Shown here piece by piece: positions 1-5,962 of a stretch of 7,506 nucleotides of DNA; the first letter of the stretch is position 1, and each line of letters begins with the position of its first letter. Below the pieces are notes generated by a model. The model ran no database searches, was not told the origin of the DNA, and saw nothing but the letters and a program-made list of their open reading frames with translations. Origin of the DNA: an uncultured Methanomethylovorans sp. (lineage in GTDB: Archaea > Halobacteriota > Methanosarcinia > Methanosarcinales > Methanosarcinaceae); assembly GCA_937968035.1 (NCBI GenBank), contig CALBTS010000047.1, positions 1-7,506 on the forward strand, written 5' to 3'. A program made the translations under genes and the position numbers.

Positions 1-50
1 CATAAGAAAACTTATATTTGTTAACCTGTGGTCTGAAAGAAGGGAGCACT
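1..50. other. Unassigned sequence beyond the premature hsdM stop
   Basis: These 50 bases lie where the C-terminal part of hsdM should continue. Translating all three minus-strand frames gives nothing resembling the HsdM C-terminal region; family members normally continue after the IWFY motif with an EHP-like stretch and roughly 100 more residues. The sequence could be the end of another insertion or a deletion junction, or simply decayed gene. It is too short to decide. No terminal repeat is recognisable. Confidence 0.3.
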
Positions 51-863
51 TTAATAAAACCAAATTTCTTCTGTTCGTTTACCCTTTTCAAAAAACAATA
101 AATTAGTGGCAACCGTTGCATACGGTTTGAAAACAGAGTTTGGTAATCTTATTATAGTATGAAGATTACATTCTTCCAAAAGTTTCTGCCTTACTCTTTG
201 TTTGACACCTTCACCAGTTAACGACCCATCAGGAAGTACGATACCTGCTCTTCCACCATTTTTAAGCAGGTGTATCATCAAAACCAAAAACAGGTCGGCA
301 CTTTCTTTGGTACGGAAGTTCTGTGGGAAATTCTTCTCATTGTTGTTTGCAACAATACCACCAAATGGTGGGTTAGCCAATATCACATCAACACGGTCTT
401 TATCTTTATAGTTGCTCAGGGGTTGGTCAAGACTGTCTCTGAATGTGATTTTTGGAAGTTCGATGTCATGAAGAATAAGATTGGTTGTTGCAAGCAGGTA
501 GGGAAGTGGCTTATACTCCCACCCAACAACATTCTCCTGAATGCTTTGTCTTTCTTCAACACTGTTTGCCTGACTTTTCAGATGTTCGATAGCTGAAGTA
601 AGATAACCTGCCGTACCACAACTTGGGTCGAGGATTTTCTCGCCCAGCTTAGGATTTATCATTTCAGTGATAAAACTGGTAATTGCCCTTGGGGTATAAA
701 ATTCTCCAGATTTACCAGCACTCTGAAGGTCTTTCAAGATGCTTTCATAAACTTCACCGAAAGCATGCCGTTCCTTTGCAATATTAAAATCCAGTTCGTT
801 CAGCTTGTTCAACACTTTGCGGATGTTGATGCCGCTTTTCATATAATTGTGATTACCTTCAAA
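51..863 (-). pseudogene. hsdM: HsdM (type I DNA adenine methyltransferase), 3' fragment cut off by the IS and truncated at its end
   Basis: This is the catalytic part of the modification subunit, which with HsdS methylates adenine in the recognition site using S-adenosylmethionine. From the IS border the frame reads FEGNHNYMKSG, then the family-typical ILKDLQSAGKSGEFYTPRA segment. Next come the SAM-binding motif LDPSCGTAGYL (about 602-634) and the catalytic motif NPPF (363-374). The end is IRLPNSVFKPYATVATNLLFFEKG followed by IWFY and a TAA at 51-53. The fragment is 270 codons; joined to the 5' part it gives 383 residues, whereas relatives are about 480-520, so the C-terminal region that contacts HsdS is missing. 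An open frame runs upstream into the IS end (a TTG at 905), adding 14 IS-encoded residues, so a chimeric product is conceivable but unlikely to be active. The family identification is firm. Whether the terminal stop is a mutation or a second rearrangement is not known. Confidence 0.93.
856..863. repeat. Target-site duplication of the IS66 element, right copy
   Basis: The 8 bases ccttcaaa directly abut the right inverted repeat of the IS and are repeated exactly at 3940-3947 on the other side. Eight bases is the usual duplication length for the IS66 family. On the minus strand the copy reads TTTGAAGG and encodes the FEG of the HsdM VREVFEGN segment. Confidence 0.96.
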
Positions 864-888
864 GTAAGTATTCGGCCTGCTACATGTT
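864..888 (+). repeat. IS66 right terminal inverted repeat (IRR)
   Basis: The 25 bases beginning gtaagtattcgg match the inverted complement of the left end (gtaagcatccgg...) at 20 positions. Mismatches are at positions 6, 9, 13, 18 and 23, all transitions. The GTAAG tip is characteristic of the IS66 family. It directly adjoins the target duplication at 856-863. Confidence 0.94.
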
Positions 889-1010
889 GACAGTAGCCTG
901 ACCAATCGCTATATTGCCAAGGTTAGGTTTCAATACAACTTTCTTAGAGTTCTTTGATATTCTGTTAAAAGTAGATGGAGTGCTCAACTTTTTCCAACAA
1001 TCTCCAATAA
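889..1010. other. Non-coding right end of the IS, between IRR and the tnpC stop
   Basis: This is the stretch between the terminal repeat and the end of tnpC. No convincing gene is seen on either strand. Plus-strand open frames that begin here run antisense through tnpC and are shadows. On the minus strand an open frame passes from a TTG at 905 through the inverted repeat into the hsdM fragment, giving a possible but unproven fusion. No clear transcription terminator is visible. Confidence 0.6.
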
Positions 1011-1018
1011 TTATTGGA
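1003..1018. repeat. 16-bp perfect palindrome over the tnpC stop codon
   Basis: The sequence tccaataattattgga is its own reverse complement and contains the TAA stop of tnpC (1011-1013). As RNA it could only form a short AT-rich hairpin with almost no loop, so a terminator role is doubtful. A protein-binding site or chance are alternatives. Confidence 0.5.
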
Positions 1019-2684
1019 TCTCCAATGGAGCATTTTGGAGCGTCCGGCCGGCTTTCCAGTTATGAGGCAGCATATCTGCCAGATCAAGGCTGTAGTTGTT
1101 GTTATAGTTTGGGATCCGGGTCAACACATCTGTCAACCACTCCCGGGGATTTACATCCAGGGCAGCACAGCTGCCGAGAAGGGAGTACATTATGGCTGCA
1201 TTCTCTGCTGCATCATGATTGCCACAGAACATGTAATTTTTTCTCCCCAAAGCCAAAGGGCGGATACTGTTCTCCACAAGGTTATTGTCCATCTTGTAAC
1301 GGCCGTCAAGGTGATACCTGGATAACCTGTGGAACAACGAGTATGTATAAGTTAATGCCTGACTCATCCTGCCTTTGGGTAATGCCTTGGGCATATGACT
1401 GACGATCCATTTTTCAAAACCAAGGAGGATGGGATAAGCAAGTCTTGAGCGAAGCTCTGCTCTCTGCTGGTAATCGAGCTCCTGGTCGTCAGCCATCGAC
1501 TCCACACCGTAGAGCAAGCTGATCTGTTCCAGTGCATAAGTTGCGCCGGACTGATCTTCTTTCAGGGCCTCATTAAACTTGCGCCTTGCATGTGCCCAGC
1601 AACCCAGAAGCAATACCCCCTTCTTGTTCTCGTAGATAGAATAAGCCTCGTAACCGTCTGTCTGTACTGCACCCTTGTAATCGCGTAGAAGTTCAATGAC
1701 AACCCTCTGTGCTCTTGAGCCCTTGTCATAATGAAAGAATACCAGGTTCTTCATCACCGATCTCACCACCCACAGGTAGGCTTTAACAGCCCGGTGCTTT
1801 TCATTATTGATAACCGGCACGGTGCTTTCATCGACTTGTATATAGTCACTCTCAAGGACTATCTCTCTTAACCTGTAATACAGCGCCCTGAGAAGATCCC
1901 CGCAACCTACAAACCAGTCGTTGACAGTTGATGCAGGTATCTTTATGCCCTCAAGCTTAAACATTGCCAGTTGCCGGTGGAATGGAAGATGATACATGTA
2001 TTTGCTCATGATAAGCTCTGCAAGCAGACTTGCCCCGGCATTGCTTCTGGGCAGTGGTAACAACGGAAGGGGAGCAATCTTAATGTTTTTATCCTGATTC
2101 TCTTCACCACTGGCTTCTTGAGCCAACTGCAGATCCTTCTTCAGAGCATACTTCGGGCGTATGATCCTTCTGACATAAAGTTCCCCTGGTTTATGTTCCA
2201 GTTGCTCGGTAACCTCTTCGCCTATACGCACCCAGAGATCATCAATGCCCTCCGGCTCGATGATCTCTTCCTCACGGCGGAGATGCTCCGGAAGAGGCAT
2301 ACGTACCGGCTGCTTCTTTTCTCTTTCTACCCTGGTGCGCTTATAGGTGATGATTTCATTGGCAGAAGCCTTGATGACAGTCTCTTCTTCAGGCAGGATG
2401 TCAATGCCGTCAAAGTCAAGCTTACGCTGAGCAGGATCAGATGGGATGTACTTTTCACTCGACGGCTTCCAGAACTTACGCCTGAACCATGCAAGCTGAT
2501 CGGTTAATTTATTGATTATAAGATCCTTCTCCTTTATAACCTTTTCATAATATGCATTCTTCTTCTCAGCCTTCTCCAGTGCTCCACCATCTGCCTGGCG
2601 TAGCTTGGAAAGTTCCTGATAAAGCTCGTCACGCTCCTGAAGGAGGGTCTCGATAAATGCGCTTTGATCAGGGGTATTTGACAC
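1011..2684 (-). CDS. tnpC: IS66-family DDE transposase TnpC
   Basis: This is the catalytic transposase of the element (557 residues), cutting and joining DNA at the GTAAG ends. The first ~70 residues are charged and heptad-like, a probable coiled coil as in the N-terminal leucine-zipper domain of IS66 transposases. Then come the conserved LPEHLRREE and IGEEVTEQLEHKPGELYVRRIIRPKYA segments (about 131-180). The RNase-H-fold core follows with likely catalytic residues D285 (YIQVDEST), D343 (VQTDGYEAY) and E471 (NNLVENSIRPLALGRKN). CWAHARRKF (362-370) and a C-terminal IS66-type tail (about 505-550) are also typical. Cysteines are absent from 131-185, so the zinc finger of many relatives is missing. 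The start is GTG: an in-frame stop lies 36 bases upstream and there is no ATG between. The gene is 75 bases after tnpB and appears intact. Confidence 0.96.
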   Translation of the reverse strand: MSNTPDQSAFIETLLQERDELYQELSKLRQADGGALEKAEKKNAYYEKVIKEKDLIINKLTDQLAWFRRKFWKPSSEKYIPSDPAQRKLDFDGIDILPEEETVIKASANEIITYKRTRVEREKKQPVRMPLPEHLRREEEIIEPEGIDDLWVRIGEEVTEQLEHKPGELYVRRIIRPKYALKKDLQLAQEASGEENQDKNIKIAPLPLLPLPRSNAGASLLAELIMSKYMYHLPFHRQLAMFKLEGIKIPASTVNDWFVGCGDLLRALYYRLREIVLESDYIQVDESTVPVINNEKHRAVKAYLWVVRSVMKNLVFFHYDKGSRAQRVVIELLRDYKGAVQTDGYEAYSIYENKKGVLLLGCWAHARRKFNEALKEDQSGATYALEQISLLYGVESMADDQELDYQQRAELRSRLAYPILLGFEKWIVSHMPKALPKGRMSQALTYTYSLFHRLSRYHLDGRYKMDNNLVENSIRPLALGRKNYMFCGNHDAAENAAIMYSLLGSCAALDVNPREWLTDVLTRIPNYNNNYSLDLADMLPHNWKAGRTLQNAPLEIQ

Positions 2685-2759
2685 AGTCCGTCTTGCTTTA
2701 AGTCTGAGCCAAAGTTAACACAGACAAAGCTACGTGATACCTGCCTCGATCACTTTTAA

Positions 2760-3122
2760 TTAACTGAATAACTGATAGTTATTAACAATGCGCCGGGTTT
2801 TCAACCGTCCCGGCCTGACACTCTCTACCATGTTCATTAAATCCTTCCAGTCTATGCTTATAGAGGCTGTGTTCTCATCAAAAACCGGCAGCTTAAATCG
2901 GCCTGATTCAAGTCGCTTGTGATAGATGACCAGACCTGCATATTCCATGTGAAGGATCTTCATGACGTTCTGATGACGGTTCATGAAGATAAAGACCCCT
3001 CCGTCGCGGACATTCTGGTTCATCAGTGAGTTAACCACACCGCTCAGGGTGTAAAAGCTTTTACGCATATCTACCGGCAGAGGATACAGGTAATACCTCA
3101 GTGAGCTGTGAAGATGGAACAT
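2760..3122 (-). CDS. tnpB: IS66-family accessory protein TnpB (IS66 Orf2)
   Basis: This 120-residue protein is needed with TnpA and TnpC for IS66 transposition; its biochemical role is not settled. Family hallmarks are visible: YYLYPLPVDMRKSFYTLSG near the N-terminus (about 10-28), then GGVFIFMNRHQNVMKIL (about 41-57), and the HKRLESGRFKLP block (about 68-79). Length is normal for Orf2. The ATG lies only 4 bases after the TGA of the downstream tnpA copy, so the two are likely translated from one message with coupling. The first 13 bases of this gene are also the last bases of the 415-bp duplicated unit, so a tnpB stub follows the other tnpA copy. Confidence 0.95.
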   Translation of the reverse strand: MFHLHSSLRYYLYPLPVDMRKSFYTLSGVVNSLMNQNVRDGGVFIFMNRHQNVMKILHMEYAGLVIYHKRLESGRFKLPVFDENTASISIDWKDLMNMVESVRPGRLKTRRIVNNYQLFS

Positions 3123-3126
3123 GGCC

Positions 3127-3456
3127 TCAGTCTAGCAGGGACACAAGTGAACGAAGACCGGCCAGATCCAGGGTTTGCCTTACCCGAAGGGTTGTCCCGT
3201 TGGGATAGGTAATCTCCAACGGGGTATTGTCCATAACCGGTGCAGACCGCTGTTCAGAGGCCGGGTATGCAACCGAGCCCGGTGCCCGAACAAGCAGTGA
3301 TATGAAGCGCCCGCCAGGGTCCTCTTTACGGAGCTTCTTCTGCCAGTAAAAAAATGTTGATGGTGCTATGCCTTCGTTGATACAAAAACTTTTAACACTT
3401 AATCCTGACTCCTTCTGCCGCTCTATAATGACGGCCATCTTCGAACTGCTTAACAT
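3127..3456 (-). CDS. tnpA: IS66-family accessory protein TnpA, copy adjacent to tnpB
   Basis: This small 109-residue protein is the first gene of the IS66 trio and probably binds DNA. The N-terminal ~45 residues, with SGLSVKSFCINEGIAPSTFFYWQKKLR, form a helix-turn-helix of the type seen in transposase accessory proteins. The C-terminal LEITYPNGTTLRVRQTLDLAGLRSLVSLLD segment is typical of IS66 TnpA. Of the two identical copies this is the one in the native arrangement, stopping 4 bases before the tnpB ATG. The start ATG lies 68 bases inside the internal left terminal repeat. No convincing Shine-Dalgarno sequence precedes it. Confidence 0.94.
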   Translation of the reverse strand: MLSSSKMAVIIERQKESGLSVKSFCINEGIAPSTFFYWQKKLRKEDPGGRFISLLVRAPGSVAYPASEQRSAPVMDNTPLEITYPNGTTLRVRQTLDLAGLRSLVSLLD

Positions 3457-3470
3457 TGATTTTTTGCAGG

Positions 3471-3491
3471 GGAAGATAAGCGGATTCTTCC
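3471..3491. repeat. Short inverted repeat upstream of tnpA, inner copy
   Basis: A 6-bp stem, ggaaga and tcttcc, encloses a 9-base loop between the terminal repeat and the tnpA start. It could be a subterminal protein-binding site or a leader hairpin. The same structure occurs in the outer unit at 3886-3906. The function is not known. Confidence 0.4.
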
Positions 3492-3499
3492 GTTAGCAA

Positions 3500-3524
3500 A
3501 ATATGTGGCAGACCGGATGCTTAC
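3500..3524 (-). repeat. Internal copy of the IS66 left terminal inverted repeat
   Basis: This is identical to the outer left end at 3915-3939. On the minus strand it begins GTAAGCATCCGG at 3524, immediately after the tnpB stub. With IRR at 864 it defines a normal 2661-bp IS66. It lacks a flanking copy of the ccttcaaa duplication, so it is not an independent insertion into hsdM. Confidence 0.93.
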
Positions 3525-3537
3525 GAAGATGGAACAT
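3525..3537 (-). pseudogene. tnpB stub (first 13 bases only)
   Basis: After the outer tnpA copy, tnpB begins normally (ATG at 3537, four codons MFHL) and is cut after 13 bases by the internal IS terminus. Translation would run on through the terminal repeat for about ten codons to a TAA at 3493-3495, giving a meaningless peptide of 14 residues. It marks the breakpoint of the tandem duplication. Confidence 0.9.
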
Positions 3538-3541
3538 GGCC

Positions 3542-3871
3542 TCAGTCTAGCAGGGACACAAGTGAACGAAGACCGGCCAGATCCAGGGTTTGCCTTACCC
3601 GAAGGGTTGTCCCGTTGGGATAGGTAATCTCCAACGGGGTATTGTCCATAACCGGTGCAGACCGCTGTTCAGAGGCCGGGTATGCAACCGAGCCCGGTGC
3701 CCGAACAAGCAGTGATATGAAGCGCCCGCCAGGGTCCTCTTTACGGAGCTTCTTCTGCCAGTAAAAAAATGTTGATGGTGCTATGCCTTCGTTGATACAA
3801 AAACTTTTAACACTTAATCCTGACTCCTTCTGCCGCTCTATAATGACGGCCATCTTCGAACTGCTTAACAT
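3542..3871 (-). CDS. tnpA: IS66-family accessory protein TnpA, outer duplicate copy
   Basis: This 109-residue protein is identical to the TnpA at 3127-3456, with the same helix-turn-helix N-terminus and IS66-type C-terminus. It sits next to the outer left end of the IS, with its complete upstream region (68 bases to the terminus), so whatever promoter drives the native copy should be present here too. It is followed only by a 13-base tnpB stub, not by a working tnpB. It is intact and could raise TnpA dosage relative to TnpB and TnpC. Any effect on transposition is speculation. Confidence 0.93.
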   Translation of the reverse strand: MLSSSKMAVIIERQKESGLSVKSFCINEGIAPSTFFYWQKKLRKEDPGGRFISLLVRAPGSVAYPASEQRSAPVMDNTPLEITYPNGTTLRVRQTLDLAGLRSLVSLLD

Positions 3872-3885
3872 TGATTTTTTGCAGG

Positions 3886-3906
3886 GGAAGATAAGCGGAT
3901 TCTTCC
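3886..3906. repeat. Short inverted repeat upstream of tnpA, outer copy
   Basis: This is the same 6-bp stem (ggaaga/tcttcc) and 9-base loop as at 3471-3491, between the outer left terminus and the outer tnpA. It may be subterminal binding or leader structure. Confidence 0.4.
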
Positions 3907-3914
3907 GTTAGCAA

Positions 3915-3939
3915 AATATGTGGCAGACCGGATGCTTAC
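3915..3939 (-). repeat. IS66 left terminal inverted repeat (IRL), outer copy
   Basis: On the minus strand it begins GTAAGCATCCGGTCTGCCAC at 3939 and matches IRR at 20 of 25 positions. It directly adjoins the target duplication at 3940-3947. Its first base completes a Gly codon of the interrupted hsdM, and the next three bases (TAA) act as a stop for the 5' fragment. Confidence 0.95.
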
Positions 3940-3947
3940 CCTTCAAA
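3940..3947. repeat. Target-site duplication of the IS66 element, left copy
   Basis: The bases ccttcaaa are identical to 856-863. Together with the terminal repeats they show the insertion was a simple transposition with no later loss at either outer end. Confidence 0.96.
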
Positions 3948-4286
3948 TACCTCACGGACAATTAACGCCCTGCCATTACCGACACTCAAATCAATATTAC
4001 GCAAAGCTGGGAAAAGTTTCTGGTCAACGAATGTCAACAGGTCATCTCCTGTAATTCCCTCATCATCTCCTGCCCAGTTCCCTTTTTCCTTTTTCCAATG
4101 AAATTCAGGTGGTATTGGCGATTTGTAATTATCGTTTAATAACTCAAGTTCTTGGTCTTTATCTGAAAATATTTTCAAAAAAAACATCCATCCAAGTTGC
4201 TCTATCCTCTGGGCATCACCATTTAAGCCAGTGTCTTGCCACATTATGTCCCTGATGCTCTTTATTATGCCAGAAATATTTGCCAT
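3940..4286 (-). pseudogene. hsdM: HsdM, 5' fragment cut off by the IS
   Basis: This is the N-terminal helical domain (HsdM_N type) of the type I methyltransferase, which contributes to assembly with HsdS and to target engagement. Visible family features are IRDIMWQDTGLNGDAQRIEQ (about 11-30), then LGWMFFLKIFSDKDQE (about 31-46), and LLTFVDQKLFPALRNI near 83-98. It ends in the insertion site at VREVFEG. The IS supplies a stop at 3936-3938, so a 116-residue truncated protein could be made, lacking all catalytic motifs. The ATG overlaps the stop of the DUF262 gene as TAATG, so it was translated by coupling; a purine-rich GAAGAAG lies just upstream. Joined to the fragment at 51-863 after removing one target copy, the frame is uninterrupted, which confirms both belong to one gene. 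Confidence 0.95.
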
Positions 4287-4292
4287 TATGCT
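4283..4292. repeat. 10-bp junction repeat, DUF262 gene / hsdM side
   Basis: The sequence ccattatgct spans the stop-start overlap between the DUF262 gene and hsdM. It is identical to the hsdR/DUF262 junction at 5953-5962. The shared bases go beyond the TAATG overlap itself. Confidence 0.7.
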
Positions 4293-5956
4293 ACTTCTTC
4301 AATTAAAGGTTCTTCATATTCAATATTATCCTCAAGAATATCTTCTTCTGGCTCTGTAAATGATTGCATCCTAACTTTCAATTTTATTTTATCCAGAATA
4401 AACTCTCCACGCTTTTGTATAAATAATTGAAAATTATCGACTTTTGCAGCCTCTAAAGCATCTTGATTTATGAAATGTGATAATAGGTGTTCTTCAATAC
4501 TTGTGTTAGTTTCTTCATATTGTTTCAGATAATCTGACGGTAATTTGTTTGAAATTTCCCTGTTAAGCCGTCCAGAAATTAAAACGAAATTCAGAAGACT
4601 GTTAATACCATTACTGTCTGTTCCAAATTTCTGTCTTAGTGAATATGGGAAGAAATGATGGTTCTCTTTGCTATTTGACCTTGATACATTTGAACGGTCA
4701 AGAATTACCATTTGTCCGTTATCAAAATCCTTTGGATTTTCAAGTGCCATCAAGCAGAGTACGCCATTTTTAATTACAGATATATTCTGCATTCGAACCT
4801 TCAATAGTTCCTTAATAGTAAGCGATACACCAAATGTGTTGGTTTCCAGTATCCCTTGTGATAAATTGTAAATCCATGTAGCATCTTCTTTCATAAGGGT
4901 CAGACTGGAACTTGAATATCTTTGTGAAAATGTCGCAGACCAGAACCAATCTTCAATAAATTTTACATGCTCACTCTTAATGCTTCTATTTCCTGATTTG
5001 AAAAAATAATACTGCAATACAGGAAAAAAGGAACTATATGGTATAAAGTCAATAAACCTGACCCCAAGTGTCCTAATAAAATCGATTGACATTCGTAAGC
5101 ATTCAATAGTCTTCTCCCATAACTGATTTGCAATTTCAGCAGTTAAATGCAACTGATTATAATTTCGGCAATCGTCAAATGCATTTAATGAAAGGGATTG
5201 AATAAACACTTCATTCCCAAGTCCACCGAAATTCATAACATTAGGTTCACTGTTAAATTCGTTAATTTTTTCTCTCATGTCAAAACTGGGAGACCATGCG
5301 CTTGCATGAACGAGGTCAAATAATGCCAACCTTTTCCCACCTTGATTAATACGTTCAAAAATTGTCACTACTTGCTCCAAATCCATCTTCAGGGTCTTTA
5401 TGATACTTATTGGATAGTCAGTGAAAATTTGTTGACAATCACGCCAAACTGTGGAATAGCTTGTGCCAGTTTCTCTGTCGGAAATAGCATAGTCTGTTAA
5501 AATATCACCATAAGCAGTTGTATCAAAGAGTTTCCATGCTGGGATATTATGTTTCTCATTTTTTAGTCGTGGTATTTGAAACTCCTTTTTTTCAAGATTA
5601 AAGCAAATAGTTGAGAAGTCTGTGCCATTTAGCTTCTTGCCTTTAAGTGCAACATAAAGCGATGTTATTCTTTGCTGACCATCAAGGATAAAACTATAGT
5701 TATTAGCTTCAGGTTGCTCAGGCAAATTAAGTTCTGTCAATTCTCTACAAAAGTTTTTATAATCAAGGCTTGCAACCCATATAAAGAAAGACCCGATTGG
5801 ATATTGAGAGTAAATACTGTTTAAAAGTTTCACAATCTTTGACCGTTCCCAAACATATCCTCTCTGAAACCTTGGAATTTTGATATTGCCATTCTCTAAC
5901 TCACCAAATAGCTTTTTTAAGTTCCAATTGTTTATTATTTCAATCTTTTGTTCCAT
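4286..5956 (-). CDS. DUF262/HNH-type predicted nuclease embedded in the type I R-M operon
   Basis: This 556-residue protein resembles the DUF262 (GmrS-like) family, known from type IV restriction enzymes such as GmrSD that attack modified DNA and from other phage-defence nucleases. The N-terminal DUF262 signature is complete: IPRFQRGYVW (27-36), LDGQQRITSL (91-100) and FERINQGGKRL (200-210). In characterised relatives this domain binds and hydrolyses nucleotides. The C-terminus has an HNH-like arrangement: ENHHFFPYSL (431-440), NSLLNFVLIS (452-461) and LNREISNKLPSDYL (464-477), like the DUF1524-type nuclease core. The tail is acidic (about 534-554). There is no signal peptide or membrane segment, so it should be cytoplasmic. 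It overlaps both hsdR and hsdM as TAATG, indicating cotranslation. It is more AT-rich than the IS and appears intact. Target and dependence on HsdRMS are unknown; GmrSD-like activity is inference from family. Confidence 0.88.
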   Translation of the reverse strand: MEQKIEIINNWNLKKLFGELENGNIKIPRFQRGYVWERSKIVKLLNSIYSQYPIGSFFIWVASLDYKNFCRELTELNLPEQPEANNYSFILDGQQRITSLYVALKGKKLNGTDFSTICFNLEKKEFQIPRLKNEKHNIPAWKLFDTTAYGDILTDYAISDRETGTSYSTVWRDCQQIFTDYPISIIKTLKMDLEQVVTIFERINQGGKRLALFDLVHASAWSPSFDMREKINEFNSEPNVMNFGGLGNEVFIQSLSLNAFDDCRNYNQLHLTAEIANQLWEKTIECLRMSIDFIRTLGVRFIDFIPYSSFFPVLQYYFFKSGNRSIKSEHVKFIEDWFWSATFSQRYSSSSLTLMKEDATWIYNLSQGILETNTFGVSLTIKELLKVRMQNISVIKNGVLCLMALENPKDFDNGQMVILDRSNVSRSNSKENHHFFPYSLRQKFGTDSNGINSLLNFVLISGRLNREISNKLPSDYLKQYEETNTSIEEHLLSHFINQDALEAAKVDNFQLFIQKRGEFILDKIKLKVRMQSFTEPEEDILEDNIEYEEPLIEEVA

Positions 5957-5962
5957 TATGCT
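5953..5962. repeat. 10-bp junction repeat, hsdR / DUF262 gene side
   Basis: This ccattatgct is identical to 4283-4292 and spans the TAATG overlap of the hsdR stop and the DUF262 start. The two copies are 1670 bp apart. Collapsing between them would join the hsdR stop directly to the hsdM ATG with a normal overlap, as in an operon without the DUF262 gene. Confidence 0.7.

Larger units (their letters stand above)
864..3939 (-). mobile_element. IS66-family insertion sequence with an internally duplicated left end
   Basis: This is a complete insertion sequence of 3076 bp inserted in hsdM, with its genes in the same direction as the operon. The boundaries are set by inverted repeats starting GTAAG at both ends and by flanking 8-bp duplications. 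It carries the IS66 trio in the standard order tnpA, tnpB, tnpC. Subtracting the 415-bp tandem duplication at its left end leaves 2661 bp, a normal IS66 size. Base composition is visibly richer in G+C than the AT-rich genes on either side, consistent with recent arrival from outside. Both termini and an intact DDE transposase are present, so the element may still be mobile. The internal left terminus at 3524 would allow a 2661-bp unit to move without the extra copy. Confidence 0.97.
3110..3939. repeat. Perfect tandem duplication, two 415-bp units (3110-3524 and 3525-3939)
   Basis: Two adjacent head-to-tail copies, each holding the left terminal repeat of the IS, the whole tnpA gene and the first 13 bases of tnpB, read identically in sequence. 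The repeat starts exactly at the outermost base of the IS (3939 and 3524) and ends inside tnpB (3525 and 3110). The bases beyond the units differ at once (t at 3109 against c at 3524; g at 3525 against c at 3940). There is no evident microhomology at the junction. Total identity points to a recent event, recent gene conversion or an assembly error. Confidence 0.97.

Noticed and set aside
29..48. GTGCTCCC on the minus strand just after the hsdM stop as a group II intron 5' end
   Set aside because: The expected GUGYG start is not matched and there is too little sequence for any intron structure.
602..634. HsdM motif I reads GTAG instead of the commoner GTGG, a possible inactivating change
   Set aside because: GTAG also occurs in functional HsdM proteins such as EcoKI, so this is normal variation.
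1003..1018. Palindrome at the tnpC stop as a rho-independent terminator
   Set aside because: It is AT-rich, with no room for a stable loop, and no clear run of T follows on the transcribed strand.
914..1402. Plus-strand open frames opposite tnpC, including 914-1402, 1014-1325 and 2118-2507
   Set aside because: They lie antisense to a well-supported transposase, show no recognisable motifs and have no start context. They are shadows of tnpC.
3500..3530. A Bacteroidota-type promoter (TAnnTTTG) near the IS left end upstream of tnpA
   Set aside because: The CATATTTTGC stretch is off by one from the consensus and no matching upstream box was found, so no promoter is called.
3110..3939. Two independent IS66 insertions side by side
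   Set aside because: The inner terminus lacks its own hsdM target duplication, and the outer unit lacks the rest of tnpB, tnpC and a right end. It is a partial duplication within one inserted element.
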